Shown here: positions 44,443-53,039 of the stretch, one piece after another
Layout: each line of letters begins with the position of its first letter
How positions within the stretch are numbered: the stretch's first letter is position 1
Origin: Nonomuraea sediminis
GTDB lineage: Bacteria; Actinomycetota; Actinomycetes; Streptosporangiales; Streptosporangiaceae
NCBI RefSeq assembly: GCF_018531495.1
Contig: NZ_JAHDTI010000003.1
Span: 1,054,001 to 1,118,000, forward strand
DNA: 64,000 bases
Direction: 5' to 3'
Position numbers and translations under genes: made by a program
The notes under the pieces: generated by a model
Database searches by the model: none
The model's input: only the letters and a program-made list of their open reading frames with translations
Told to the model about the DNA's origin: nothing

Positions 44443-45663
44443 TCACCCTATGGGGCGCACCGTTTCGTAGGCCGAGTAGTCCTTCACCTCGAACTGGTCG
44501 TGCAGCCGCACGCCGTTGCGGTTGAGCTTGGCCAGGGTACGGGTGATCCCGTTCGGCACCACGTTGACCAGCCGCATCACCGAGACCAGCGCCCACAGGT
44601 CGAACGGCGACCCTGGCACGATCCGCTTGGCCGAGCCGATGGCGAACGCGCGGCTCTGCCGTACGTACTCGCCGATCTCGCGCTCGTAGGAGGGGAAGGC
44701 GCGGGTGTGGTCGCCGCCGAAGCGGGCCAGCTCGCCGGCCAGCACGTAGGCGCCGATCACGGCCAGGCTGGTGCTGCCGCCGACCGCGGGGCCGGGGCAG
44801 TAGCCGGCGTCGCCCGCCAGCGCGACCCGGCCGCGCGTCCAGGTGTCCAGGCGCAGCTGGGTGATCGAGTCGAAGTAGAAGGCCGGGGCGGTGTCGAGCA
44901 TGCCGAGGATCCTGGGCACCTCCCAGCCCATCCCGGCGAAGTGCTCACGCAAGAGCTGCTTCTGCCGCTCGACGTCGCGGTAGTGGTACTCCAGCGGCTC
45001 CGGGGTGCGGAAGAAGAAGCCCGCGCGGGCGTGGTCGAGGTGAGCGGCGCCGTAGGTCCCGGCCATCCTCCCCACCTCGGCCACCAACTCCATGCGGCCG
45101 TCGAGTCCCAGGTAGTTGGGGATGGAGACGACTGCCAGGTAGGCCCCGATCCAGGCGGCATAGTCCTGCTCGGGGCCGAAGGTCAGTCGGCGGACGTTGG
45201 AGTGCAGGCCGTCGGCGCCGAGCACCAGGTCGAAGCGGCGGTCGGGACCGCGCTCGAAGCTCACCTCGCCGTCGTCGGAGATCGCCGTGATCGAGTCGTC
45301 GAAGACGTACTCCGCGCTGTCGCGGGTGAGGTCGTAGAAGATCTCGCTCAGGTCGTCGCGCATGATCTCGACGTGCCTGTCCGAGATCGCCGTGTAGAGG
45401 CGCCGCAGGTCCAGCTCGACCGGTTTGGCGCCCTTGCGGTGGACGGTGATCCAGTCCGTGCCCGTCTTCATGGCCTGGACGCGGTCGAGCACGCCCATTT
45501 TCTCGGCGATGTCCATCGCGGGCCTGAACAGGTCGACCGCGTGACCGCCCGTCTTGCGCAGGGTCGGCGCCCGCTCGACGACGGTGACCTCGAAGCCGTA
45601 ACGCCCCAGCCAGTAGGCCAGGACGGGGCCGGTGATGCTGGCGCCGGAAACCAGAATTCTCAT
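44443..45663 (-). CDS. FAD-dependent monooxygenase
   Basis: A 406-residue group A flavin monooxygenase. The N-terminal FAD motif is a variant, ILVSGASITGPVLAYWLGRYG (GxSxxG). Further motifs are DLVLGADGLHSNVRRL (~165-180) and RVALAGDAGYCPGPAVGGSTSLAVIGAYVLAGEL (~285-318). The family hydroxylates or epoxidises aromatic and polycyclic compounds with NAD(P)H. The start at 45663 is chosen because AAGGAGG lies 7 bases before the ATG; a TTG at 45669 is less likely. It leads a six-gene operon with three glycosyltransferase-like genes and is divergent from a TetR gene. Two matching 20-bp operators lie between. Confidence 0.9.
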   Translation of the reverse strand: MRILVSGASITGPVLAYWLGRYGFEVTVVERAPTLRKTGGHAVDLFRPAMDIAEKMGVLDRVQAMKTGTDWITVHRKGAKPVELDLRRLYTAISDRHVEIMRDDLSEIFYDLTRDSAEYVFDDSITAISDDGEVSFERGPDRRFDLVLGADGLHSNVRRLTFGPEQDYAAWIGAYLAVVSIPNYLGLDGRMELVAEVGRMAGTYGAAHLDHARAGFFFRTPEPLEYHYRDVERQKQLLREHFAGMGWEVPRILGMLDTAPAFYFDSITQLRLDTWTRGRVALAGDAGYCPGPAVGGSTSLAVIGAYVLAGELARFGGDHTRAFPSYEREIGEYVRQSRAFAIGSAKRIVPGSPFDLWALVSVMRLVNVVPNGITRTLAKLNRNGVRLHDQFEVKDYSAYETVRPIG

Positions 45664-45674
45664 GACCAAACCTC

Positions 45675-45739
45675 CTTACTTAACGGATGGTAAGTGGCCT
45701 TTCGAGGCTACCGCAAGGTCTTACTTAACGATAGGTAAG
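45675..45739. promoter_or_regulatory. Two copies of a 20-bp TetR-type operator
   Basis: CTTACTTAACGGATGGTAAG (45675-45694) and CTTACTTAACGATAGGTAAG (45720-45739) are near-identical, near-palindromic (CTTAC/GTAAG ends) and 45 bp apart. They lie between the monooxygenase operon and the TetR gene, the first next to the monooxygenase Shine-Dalgarno, the second just before a TAGGCT -10 of the TetR gene. Confidence 0.85.
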
Positions 45740-45754
45740 CGATAGGCTGATCTC

Positions 45755-46279
45755 ATGGCCGGCAGCGACACCAAGGAGCGGATCCAGGCGGTGGCCCGCA
45801 AGCTCTTCGTCGAGCAGGGGATCCAGAACACCAGCCTGCGGCAGATCGCCGACAAGCTGGGCATCACCAAGCCCGCGCTCTACTACCACTTCACCTCGCG
45901 CGACGACCTGGTGCGCAGCATCGTCCAGCCGCTGGTGGAGGAGATGGAGTCCTTCGTCGACGGCCAGGAACAAGGCGACACGCAGCAGCTGCTCGCCGAC
46001 TACTTCGACCTGATCTGGCGGCACCGCGACGTGATCGGGATGATGGTGCGCGAGCTGTCCACGCTGTCCTACATGGACCTGGGCACCCGCATGTTCGTCT
46101 GGCGGCGGCGGCTGATCCTGCTGCTGCTCGGCCCCGATCCGACGCGGGCGCAGCACGTGGCCGCCACGGTGGCGCTGGGCGGGCTGGCCGACTGCGCGGT
46201 CGAGTACGCCGACGCGCCCGCCGAGGAGGTCAAGCCCGCCGCGGTCGCCGCCGCCGCCGCGGCGCTCGGGCAGGCGTAG
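45755..46279 (+). CDS. TetR-family regulator of the monooxygenase/glycosyltransferase operon
   Basis: A 174-residue TetR repressor, somewhat short for the family (about 190-220). The helix-turn-helix spans ~8-52 (RIQAVARKLFVEQGIQNTSLRQIADKLGITKPALYYHF, then TSRDDLVRSIV). The C-terminal domain ends in an Ala-rich tail. No Shine-Dalgarno is present; TAGGCT lies six bases before the ATG, indicating a leaderless mRNA. The two 20-bp operators directly upstream fit autoregulation and repression of the divergent operon, with a ligand related to the monooxygenase substrate. Confidence 0.92.
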   Translation: MAGSDTKERIQAVARKLFVEQGIQNTSLRQIADKLGITKPALYYHFTSRDDLVRSIVQPLVEEMESFVDGQEQGDTQQLLADYFDLIWRHRDVIGMMVRELSTLSYMDLGTRMFVWRRRLILLLLGPDPTRAQHVAATVALGGLADCAVEYADAPAEEVKPAAVAAAAAALGQA

Positions 46280-46358
46280 AACCTCTCCTGTACGGCAGGC
46301 ACGTCTTTACGGCAGGCACAGCGTGATCCCGCGGGACCGCGGTGCCCGGGGAACGTGA

Positions 46359-46445
46359 CGCCGTGGCGGCGGGCAAGTGGCACCGACTCGCCGCAAGCGC
46401 CGGGCGCGGGCCCTCAGCCGGAGTGCGGCGGGCGGCTTGCCGTAC
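46359..46445 (+). repeat. Copy of dispersed intergenic repeat
   Basis: ACGCCGTGGCGGCGGGCAAG through GGCGGCTTGCCGTACGAG. It closely matches, in inverse orientation, the repeat at 12573-12675, and in part those at 7850 and 32066. It lies in the 175-bp spacer between two converging genes. Confidence 0.7.
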
Positions 46446-46454
46446 GAGCTGTGT

Positions 46455-46907
46455 CTATACGGCGATGTAGAGGTCGGCGCCCTCGGGGTGGTGGATCTCC
46501 AGGTCCGTGGCGAAGGAGCGCGGCGGCGTGCCGCCCGACTCGGTGTGCTTCCACACCCGCATCCACGCGTCGATGATCGCCTGCGGCATCGGGCCGCGCG
46601 CCTCGAGCCTCAGGCTCTGGCCGGCGGGGACGCGGACGGCCACCATGCCCTCGGGCAGCCGCGGCACCGTCCGCACGCCGACGCCGACGATCTGGGTGTA
46701 GGCGCCGTGGTGGTCACTTTCGTAATCGGTGAGCACCGCGTACAGGTTCTCGTCGGTGCGTCCTGGCACGTGCGCGAAGGCCCCCGGCGCCCCCGCGCGC
46801 TGCCACAGCCCGGGCAGCTTGGCCTTGGCCGGGTCCATCTCGTCCGCGTTGATGGTGCGTACCGCATAGCCGACCACCAGCACTTCGGCTCGCTCGACGA
46901 CGTCCAC
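46455..46907 (-). CDS. GyrI-like/effector-binding domain protein
   Basis: A 150-residue stand-alone small-molecule-binding domain of the GyrI/AraC effector-binding type. Related sequences bind cationic drugs or act as adaptors. Residues GYAVRTINADEMDPAKAKLPGLWQRAG (~14-40) and LYAVLTDYESDHHGAYTQIVGVGV (~55-78, with the buried acidic YESD) match the family. The start GTG 46907 has GGAGGA 4 bases upstream; the longer ORF to 47015 runs into the promoter region of guaB1. No DNA-binding domain is present. It is divergent from guaB1 by about 80 bases. Confidence 0.8.
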   Translation of the reverse strand: MDVVERAEVLVVGYAVRTINADEMDPAKAKLPGLWQRAGAPGAFAHVPGRTDENLYAVLTDYESDHHGAYTQIVGVGVRTVPRLPEGMVAVRVPAGQSLRLEARGPMPQAIIDAWMRVWKHTESGGTPPRSFATDLEIHHPEGADLYIAV

Positions 46908-46985
46908 TCGTCCTCCAACCCCCATAAGTCTCCCGGGCCGATCATAAAGCCACCGTTGACCTGCCACCGCATAAGATGGACGAAC

Positions 46986-48425
46986 GTGAAGTTCCTCAAC
47001 GGCCAAGAGCCGCACTACGACCTGACCTACAGCGACGTGTTCATGGTCCCGTCGCGCTCCTCGGTCGGATCACGGCTCGCCGTCGATCTGTCCACCAACG
47101 ACGGCACGGGCACCACGATCCCGATCGTCGTCGCGAACATGACTGCCGTCGCCGGACGCCGCATGGCGGAGACCATCGCGCGCCGGGGCGGCATCGCGGT
47201 GATTCCGCAGGACATTCCCATCGACGTGGTGGCCGACGTGGTCGACTGGGTCAAGAAGCGCGACCTGGTGCACGACACGCCGCTGACGCTCACGCCGCAC
47301 GACACCGTGGCCGAGGCGCTGCAGCTGCTGCCCAAGCGCGCCCACGGCGCGGTCATCGTGGTCGACTGGGACAACCGCCCCGTCGGCGTGGTGACCGAGG
47401 CCGACTGCCAGGGTGTGGACCTGTTCACGCAGCTGTCGCAGGTGATGTCCAGCGAGCTGCTGACGCTGCCCGCCGGGCTGGATCCGCGCCAGGCCTTCGA
47501 CCGGCTGCACGATGGGCGGCACCGGCTGGCGCCGATCGTCGACACCGGCGGCCGCCTGGTCGGGATCCTCACGCGGACCGGCGCCCTGCGTGCCACGCTC
47601 TACCAGCCCGCGGTGGACGCGGCCGGGCGGCTGCGGATCGCGGCAGCCGTCGGGGTCAACGGCGACGTGGCCGCCAAGGCCAAGGAGCTGCTCGAGGCCG
47701 GGGCCGACGTCCTGGTCGTGGACACGGCGCACGGGCACCAGGAGAAAATGATCTCCGCACTGCGCGCGGTGCGGGCGCTGGATCCCGGAGTCCCGGTCGC
47801 CGCGGGAAACGTCGTGACCGCTCAGGGGGTGCGGGATCTGGTGGAGGCCGGTGCCGACATCCTCAAGGTCGGGGTCGGTCCCGGTGCCATGTGCACCACC
47901 CGCATGATGACCGGTGTCGGACGCCCGCAGTTCTCGGCCGTCCTGGAGTGCTCCCTGGAGGCCCGCCGCCTCGGCCGCCACGTCTGGGCCGACGGCGGAG
48001 TCCGCCACCCGCGTGACGTGGCGCTCGCCCTGGCGGCCGGAGCGGCCAACGTCATGATCGGCTCCTGGTTCGCCGGCACCTACGAGTCGCCGGGCGACGC
48101 CCGGACGGACGCGGACGGCCGTCGCTACAAGGAGAACTTCGGCATGGCCTCGGCCCGCGCCGTCAGGCTCCGCACGGCGGAGGACTCCGCCTTCGAGCGG
48201 GCCCGCAAGGCGCTCTTCGAGGAGGGCATCTCCACCTCCCGCATGTACCTGGACCCGCGGCGCCCCAGCGTGGAGGACCAGATCGACGCGATCGTCGCGG
48301 GACTGAGGTCCTCGTGCACCTACGCGGGCGCCACGAACCTCGAGGAGTTCTACGAGCGGGCCGTCGTCGGCATCCAGAGCGCCTCCGGCTACACCGAGGG
48401 GATGCCGCTCCACCAGAGCTGGTAG
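46986..48425 (+). CDS. guaB1: GuaB1-type IMP dehydrogenase/GMP reductase family enzyme
   Basis: A 479-residue (beta/alpha)8 enzyme with two inserted CBS domains. The first part of the barrel contains DLTYSDVFMVP. CBS repeats cover ~95-205 (HDTPLTLTPHDTVAEALQLL..., VMSSELLTLPAGLDPRQAFDRL). The catalytic loop is KVGVGPGAMCTTRMMTGVGRPQ (Cys about 307). Mycobacterial GuaB1 is a GMP reductase making IMP from GMP, regulated through the CBS domains; that is the best guess here. The GTG start at 46986 lacks a good Shine-Dalgarno; a longer open frame begins at 46377 but crosses the repeat and the GyrI-like gene. It abuts the converging membrane-protein gene. Confidence 0.93.
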   Translation: MKFLNGQEPHYDLTYSDVFMVPSRSSVGSRLAVDLSTNDGTGTTIPIVVANMTAVAGRRMAETIARRGGIAVIPQDIPIDVVADVVDWVKKRDLVHDTPLTLTPHDTVAEALQLLPKRAHGAVIVVDWDNRPVGVVTEADCQGVDLFTQLSQVMSSELLTLPAGLDPRQAFDRLHDGRHRLAPIVDTGGRLVGILTRTGALRATLYQPAVDAAGRLRIAAAVGVNGDVAAKAKELLEAGADVLVVDTAHGHQEKMISALRAVRALDPGVPVAAGNVVTAQGVRDLVEAGADILKVGVGPGAMCTTRMMTGVGRPQFSAVLECSLEARRLGRHVWADGGVRHPRDVALALAAGAANVMIGSWFAGTYESPGDARTDADGRRYKENFGMASARAVRLRTAEDSAFERARKALFEEGISTSRMYLDPRRPSVEDQIDAIVAGLRSSCTYAGATNLEEFYERAVVGIQSASGYTEGMPLHQSW

Positions 48426-48429
48426 CCCT

Positions 48430-48810
48430 TCAGTGGTGGTGGGTGTACTCGTGGCGGCGCCGGAGCATGGCGGCGAGCATGAGCGGGAACATGGCCACGT
48501 GAGCCGCGACCATCACGGTCATGCCGTCGATGGCGCCCAGCCACAGCAGCGGGAACAGCGGCACTATCGGCAGGAACATGGCCGCGCACATCTCCAGCGT
48601 GGGCACCCAGGCGTGCCCGCGAAAGCGCATCCACGCGGCCATCCCCAGCGACATGTCGAAGGCCATCAGCAGGTAGGCGAGCTCGGGCTCCCCGGCGTAG
48701 GACAGGTGGATCCCGAGCGCCGACCACAGCAGGTCGAGCGCGAACATCCCGACGAACATCGCGATGACCATCTCCACGTAGTGCACGGCGAACCGTAACG
48801 TCTGAGGCAT
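48430..48810 (-). CDS. Small integral membrane protein (four TM segments)
   Basis: A 126-residue hydrophobic protein. Membrane segments lie near residues 10-32 (YVEMVIAMFVGMFALDLLWSALG), 40-58, 72-95 (EMCAAMFLPIVPLFPLLWLGA) and 97-115 (MTVMVAAHVAMFPLMLAAML). A short tail RRRHEYTHHH ends in three His residues. Several Met, Asp and His residues lie within or beside helices. No family is recognised with certainty. The stop lies five bases from the converging guaB1 stop. It is divergent from the GlxA-type regulator by about 100 bases. Confidence 0.82.
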   Translation of the reverse strand: MPQTLRFAVHYVEMVIAMFVGMFALDLLWSALGIHLSYAGEPELAYLLMAFDMSLGMAAWMRFRGHAWVPTLEMCAAMFLPIVPLFPLLWLGAIDGMTVMVAAHVAMFPLMLAAMLRRRHEYTHHH

Positions 48811-48908
48811 GGCTCAACTGTCCGGGCACGCCGTACCCGCTCCCAAGCGGGAATGAGGGACAGGTCCGGAATCTTGGGTTCTCGGTCCTTCTGCCATACG
48901 GTCGGGGC

Positions 48909-49871
48909 ATGACCGTGCGGCGGGTGGTCGTGGTCGGATACCACGCGGCGGAGTTGCTCGACATCGCGTGCGTGACCTCGAGCCTGATCGGCGCGAACGT
49001 CCACGGCGGCGCCCCGCTCTACGACGTGTGCCTGGCCACGCCGTCGGGCCTGCCGATCGCCTGCGCCAGTGGCCTGACGCTGCAGGGCGACCAGGCGCTC
49101 GAACGCATCACGGGCCCGCTGGACACGCTGGTCATATCCGGAGGCATCGGGCATGAGCTGGCCGCCGCCAACCGGGTGATCGTCGGCCACGTCCGCCGGC
49201 TGGCGCGGGAGAGCCGCCGCGTCGCGTCGGTGTGCACGGGCGCGGCGGTGCTGGCCGCCGCCGGCCTGCTGGACGGCAGGCGCGCCACCACCCACTGGGG
49301 GTACGCGACCACGCTCGCCGCCCGGCACCCCGAGATCACCGTGGACGCCGACCCGATCTTCATCAGGGACGGCAACGTCGCCACCGCCGCCGGCGTCACC
49401 AGCGCCCTGGACCTGACCCTGGCCTTCATCGAGGAGGACCACGGCGCCGACCTGGCCAGGGAGGTGGCGCGCAACCTGGTGACGTACCTGCAGCGGCCCG
49501 GCAACCAGGCGCAGATGAGCATGTTCACCCAGGGCCCGCCACCCGGCAACGGCCTGGTCAAGCGCATCGTCGACCACGTCACCGGCCATCTGGACGCCGA
49601 CCTGTCCACGGCCGCGCTCGCCGCCGGCGTGGGTGTGAGCGAGCGCCACCTGACGCGGCTGTTCCTCAAGCACCTGGGGCTGACCCCTGGCAGGTTCGTA
49701 CGGCGGGCCCGCACGGAGGCCGCCGCCCACCTGCTCGCCTCGACCTCCCTGCCGATGGCGGCCATCGCCACCCGGTGCGGCTTCGGCACGGCGGAGACCC
49801 TGCGCCAGGCCTTCGTCGACCGCTACGGCATTCCGCCGTCCCGCTACCGCCTCACCCAGTCCGCCCCATGA
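48909..49871 (+). CDS. GlxA-family AraC-type regulator (DJ-1/PfpI + HTH)
   Basis: A 320-residue regulator. The N-terminal DJ-1/PfpI-like domain (~1-190) shows the nucleophile-elbow-like SVCTGAAVLAAAGLLDGRRATTHW (Cys about 112). The C-terminal AraC helix-turn-helix pair is at ~215-310 (LSTAALAAGVGVSERHLTRLFLKHLGLTPGRFVRRART..., MAAIATRCGFGTAETLRQAFVDRYGIPPSRYR). Such proteins activate catabolic genes, often for amino acids or quaternary amines. ATG 48909 starts it. The stop lies seven bases from the converging SDR gene. The target gene is not evident; the divergent membrane-protein gene is a candidate. Confidence 0.92.
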   Translation: MTVRRVVVVGYHAAELLDIACVTSSLIGANVHGGAPLYDVCLATPSGLPIACASGLTLQGDQALERITGPLDTLVISGGIGHELAAANRVIVGHVRRLARESRRVASVCTGAAVLAAAGLLDGRRATTHWGYATTLAARHPEITVDADPIFIRDGNVATAAGVTSALDLTLAFIEEDHGADLAREVARNLVTYLQRPGNQAQMSMFTQGPPPGNGLVKRIVDHVTGHLDADLSTAALAAGVGVSERHLTRLFLKHLGLTPGRFVRRARTEAAAHLLASTSLPMAAIATRCGFGTAETLRQAFVDRYGIPPSRYRLTQSAP

Positions 49872-49878
49872 GCTCTCA

Positions 49879-50637
49879 CTACGGTGTGCGGCGCCAGCCG
49901 CCGGCGCCGTGGATGCCGCCGTCCACGTGGAGGGTCGTGCCCGTGATGAACCCGGCCAGGTCTCCGGCCAGGAACACCGCGGCGGCCGCGGCATCTACGG
50001 GGTCGCCCAGGTGGCCGAGCGGCGGGAGCCGTACGGGCTCGTAGTCCTCGTAGTCGTCGGCGCGCAGGCCCAGCTCGCCCTCGGTGGGCAGGGCGTCGGG
50101 CGCGATGGCGTTGACCCGGATGCCGCGCGGGGCGAGCTCCAGGGCCAGCGACCTGGTGAGGCTCTCCACGGCCGCCTTCATCGCCGCGTAGATCGCGAAG
50201 CCGGGCGCCGCCTGGTGGGCCTCGCTCGAGGTGACGTTCACGATCGACCCCCCCTTCGCCATCAGCGGCAGTAGCCTCCGGATCATGCCGGTGACCTGGG
50301 TGAAGTTCTCCTCGACGAGGGTCCGCTCGCCGCGCACCGAGGTGTCGGCGAACGCGGCGTGGAACGTCCCTCCGGCATTGTTGACCAGGATGTCGACCTT
50401 GCCCCAGCGCTCCTCGACCGCCCGGGCGAACACGTCGACGGCCACCGGGTCGCGCACGTCCATGGTCATCGCCAGATCGGCCGTCGTGTCCGCCTGCGGG
50501 TCCCGGTCACATGTCGCCACGTGCGCCCCGAACTCCGCGAACGCCTCGGCGATGGCCAGACCGATCCCCCTGGCGGCTCCGGTGACCACGGCAACACGCC
50601 CGGTGAGCAGGATCCCATCGGGGGAAAGCGCGGCCAT
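49879..50637 (-). CDS. SDR-family oxidoreductase
   Basis: A 252-residue classical short-chain dehydrogenase. The cofactor motif is VTGAARGIGLAIAEAF (TGxxxGIG, ~17-32), NNAG is in DILVNNAGGTF (~85-95), the catalytic Ser in NVTSSEA (~135) and the Tyr/Lys pair in YAAMK (~149-153). Asp in TCDRDPQ (~42) suggests NAD(H) preference. It reduces or oxidises an alcohol/ketone of unknown identity. The ATG at 50637 is preferred; upstream open codons to 50685 run into the FKBP promoter. It is divergent from the FKBP gene. Confidence 0.92.
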   Translation of the reverse strand: MAALSPDGILLTGRVAVVTGAARGIGLAIAEAFAEFGAHVATCDRDPQADTTADLAMTMDVRDPVAVDVFARAVEERWGKVDILVNNAGGTFHAAFADTSVRGERTLVEENFTQVTGMIRRLLPLMAKGGSIVNVTSSEAHQAAPGFAIYAAMKAAVESLTRSLALELAPRGIRVNAIAPDALPTEGELGLRADDYEDYEPVRLPPLGHLGDPVDAAAAAVFLAGDLAGFITGTTLHVDGGIHGAGGWRRTP

Positions 50638-50704
50638 GGACGACGACAATATCCCGACCGCATAGAGTCGTCGGGACCATTCCAATCGTCAACAGGAGCA
50701 TTCT

Positions 50705-51079
50705 GTGGCACTCGAGAAGCCGGAAATCGACTTCCCGGAGGGCAACCCGCCCGCCGACCTGGAGATCGTCGATATCGTCGAGGGGGACGGCCCCGAGGCC
50801 AAGCCGGGCCACAACGTCAGCGTCCACTACGTGGGCGTGGCGTTCTCGACGGGCGAGGAGTTCGACGCCTCGTGGAACCGTAACCAGGCCTTCGAATTCC
50901 CCCTCGGTGGCGGGCGCGTCATCGCCGGCTGGGACCAGGGCGTGGCGGGCATGAAGGTCGGCGGCCGGCGCAAGCTGGTCATCCCGCCGCACCTCGGCTA
51001 CGGCGCCCGCGGCGCCGGCCCCCGCATCAAGCCCAACGAAACCCTCATCTTCGTAGTAGACCTCCTAGCAGTCCGCTAA
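50705..51079 (+). CDS. FKBP-type peptidyl-prolyl cis-trans isomerase
   Basis: A 124-residue single-domain FKBP that speeds proline isomerisation during folding. Family residues appear in VSVHYVGVAFSTGEEFDASWNR (~37-58), FPLGGGRVIAGWDQGVAGMKVGGRRKLVIPPHLGYGARGAG (~63-103) and the closing TLIFVVDLLAVR. The start is GTG with AGGAG 6 bases upstream. There is no signal sequence, so it is cytoplasmic. A strong GC hairpin follows the stop. Confidence 0.95.
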   Translation: MALEKPEIDFPEGNPPADLEIVDIVEGDGPEAKPGHNVSVHYVGVAFSTGEEFDASWNRNQAFEFPLGGGRVIAGWDQGVAGMKVGGRRKLVIPPHLGYGARGAGPRIKPNETLIFVVDLLAVR

Positions 51080-51085
51080 CCCCCC

Positions 51086-51109
51086 GGCCGGGGGCCCCAA
51101 CCCCCGGCC
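51086..51109 (+). terminator. Terminator hairpin after the FKBP gene
   Basis: GGCCGGGGG-CCCCAA-CCCCCGGCC, a perfect 9-bp stem six bases after the stop. The remaining 300 bp up to the ligase gene (51110-51412) is C-rich with no gene that I can support. Confidence 0.8.
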
Positions 51110-51412
51110 CAGGGCCCCTCCCCCCACCATCGGCGCCAGCCCCCCGAAGCTCCTCCGCGGGAAACCGCAGCGCGAACGGCGAGCAGCCCCGTGACCACGG
51201 CGAGCGCCCAACGCATCGCTCGTAACGGCGAGCCCCCCGTGAGCCAACCCTGGCGCACGGAGACAGACGCCCGCACGCGACGGCGGTCGGCGCCCTACCC
51301 GGCCTGCCGTACACCCTCAAAACCAACAAACCAACAGCAACCACACCCCAGCTCGCAAAACACCCCACCTCCGGGGAGGAAATTTGTCGGCCGGGTGAGG
51401 CACGATAGGCCT

Positions 51413-52939
51413 GTGCTTCTGATCGACGTGGTGCGGGTATCCGAGGCGGTGGCGCGGACGTCGGCCCGCCTGGGCAAGATCGGCCACCTGGCCGAGCTGC
51501 TTGGCCGCGTGCCCCCCGAGGAGGCGGAGATCGCGATCTCCTACCTGTCGGGCGAGCTGCCTCAGCGCCAGGTCGGCGTGGGCTGGCGCACGCTGCAGGA
51601 CCTGCCGGCGCCCAAGCTCGTAGCCACGGCAACCCTGACCGACGTCGACACGTTGCTGACCAGGATCAAGGCCGTCTCCGGGCAGGGCTCGCAGGCGGCG
51701 CGAAAAGCCCTGGTCACCGAGCTTTATGCGGCGCTGTCGAGCCAGGAGCAAGCGTTCGTCACGCGCCTGCTGGGCGGCGAGCTGCGCCAGGGCGCGCTCG
51801 ACGGTGTGATGATCGAGGCGGTGGCCAAGGCTTCCGGCGCCCCGTCCGCTGATGTACGGCGGGCGCTGACGCTACGTGGCTGGCTGCCCGCCGTCGGCGC
51901 CGCGGCGCTGAGCGGCGGTGTGGAGGAGTTGCACGCCTTCCGGCTCGAGGTGGGCCGGGCCGTCGCGCCCATGCTGGCCGGAAGCGCCCCGAATGTCGCC
52001 GCCGCCCTGGAGAAGGCGGGTGCGCCCGCGGCGCTGGAGTGGAAGCTCGACGGCGTACGCGTGCAGACGCACCGCTCCGGGTCCGAGGTCAGGGTGTTCA
52101 CGCGCACGCTCGACGACATCACCTCCCAGGTGCCCGAGTTGGTCGAGGCCGTGCTCGAGCTGCCGTCCGACGACCTTGTGCTCGACGGCGAGGTGCTCGC
52201 GCTGCGGCCCGACGGGCGGCCGCATCCGTTCCAGGTCACGGCGAGCCGGGCTACTAGCAAGACGAACGTGGACAAGCTTCGCGAGGAGACCCCGCTGAGC
52301 GTGTTCTTCTTCGACGCGCTCCGGGTCGACGGCGACGACCTGCTCGACCTGCCCTACTCCGACCGGCAGGAACGGCTCAGCCGGGCCCTCCCGCCGGGCC
52401 TGCTGACGCCGCGCCTGGTCACGGACGACGTGGCGAAGGCGGAGGCGTTCTTCACCGACGTGGTCAAAGCCGGGCATGAGGGCCTGGTCGTCAAATCGCT
52501 GACCTCGCCGTACGCCGCCGGCCGCCGTGGCGCCGGATGGATCAAGGTCAAGCCCCGGCACACGCTCGACCTGGTGGTCCTGGCCGCCGAATGGGGTCAC
52601 GGCCGCCGCGAGGGCAAGCTGTCGAACCTTCACCTGGGCGCGCGCGACCCGGAGGGCGGCGGCTTCGTCATGCTCGGCAAGACCTTCAAGGGCCTGACGG
52701 ACGAGCTGCTCGCCTGGCAGACGGAACGCTTCGTCGAACTGGCCGACGGCCCCACGGACGGCTGGACGGTCCAGCTGCGCCCCGAACTGGTGGTGGAGAT
52801 CGCCTTCGACGGCGTCCAACGCTCACCCCGCTACCCGGGCGGCATGGCCCTGCGCTTCGCCCGCGTACTCCGCTACCGCCCCGACAAACGCCCCGACCAA
52901 GCCGACACAGTAGAAACCGTCCGCTGCCTCATGCTCTAA
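51413..52939 (+). CDS. ligB: ATP-dependent DNA ligase (LigB type)
   Basis: A 508-residue ATP-dependent ligase that seals nicked DNA, as in mycobacterial LigB. An N-terminal DNA-binding domain (~1-190) precedes the nucleotidyltransferase domain, whose adenylated lysine is in LEWKLDGVRVQTH (motif I, KxDG, about K207). Motif IV is in HEGLVVKSLTSPYAAGRRGAGWIKVKP (~355-381) with motif V following, and the OB domain includes GHGRREGKLSNLHLGARD. The GTG start at 51413 gives VLLIDVVRVS, as in relatives; the frame is open upstream from 51191 without coding character. It is distinct from NAD-dependent LigA and probably works in repair. Confidence 0.92.
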   Translation: MLLIDVVRVSEAVARTSARLGKIGHLAELLGRVPPEEAEIAISYLSGELPQRQVGVGWRTLQDLPAPKLVATATLTDVDTLLTRIKAVSGQGSQAARKALVTELYAALSSQEQAFVTRLLGGELRQGALDGVMIEAVAKASGAPSADVRRALTLRGWLPAVGAAALSGGVEELHAFRLEVGRAVAPMLAGSAPNVAAALEKAGAPAALEWKLDGVRVQTHRSGSEVRVFTRTLDDITSQVPELVEAVLELPSDDLVLDGEVLALRPDGRPHPFQVTASRATSKTNVDKLREETPLSVFFFDALRVDGDDLLDLPYSDRQERLSRALPPGLLTPRLVTDDVAKAEAFFTDVVKAGHEGLVVKSLTSPYAAGRRGAGWIKVKPRHTLDLVVLAAEWGHGRREGKLSNLHLGARDPEGGGFVMLGKTFKGLTDELLAWQTERFVELADGPTDGWTVQLRPELVVEIAFDGVQRSPRYPGGMALRFARVLRYRPDKRPDQADTVETVRCLML

Positions 52940-53039
52940 CCCCCACGGCGAGCCCCTCTCGCATGCCGCACACCAGCCCCTGCACCCTCACCACGCGACC
53001 CAACCAACCCCCCGCCGCGCCCCCATCCTCCAAGCCCAG

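Noticed and set aside
46377..46985. N-terminal extension of guaB1
   Set aside because: The open frame crosses a dispersed repeat and the antisense of the GyrI-like gene; the conserved protein begins at GTG 46986.
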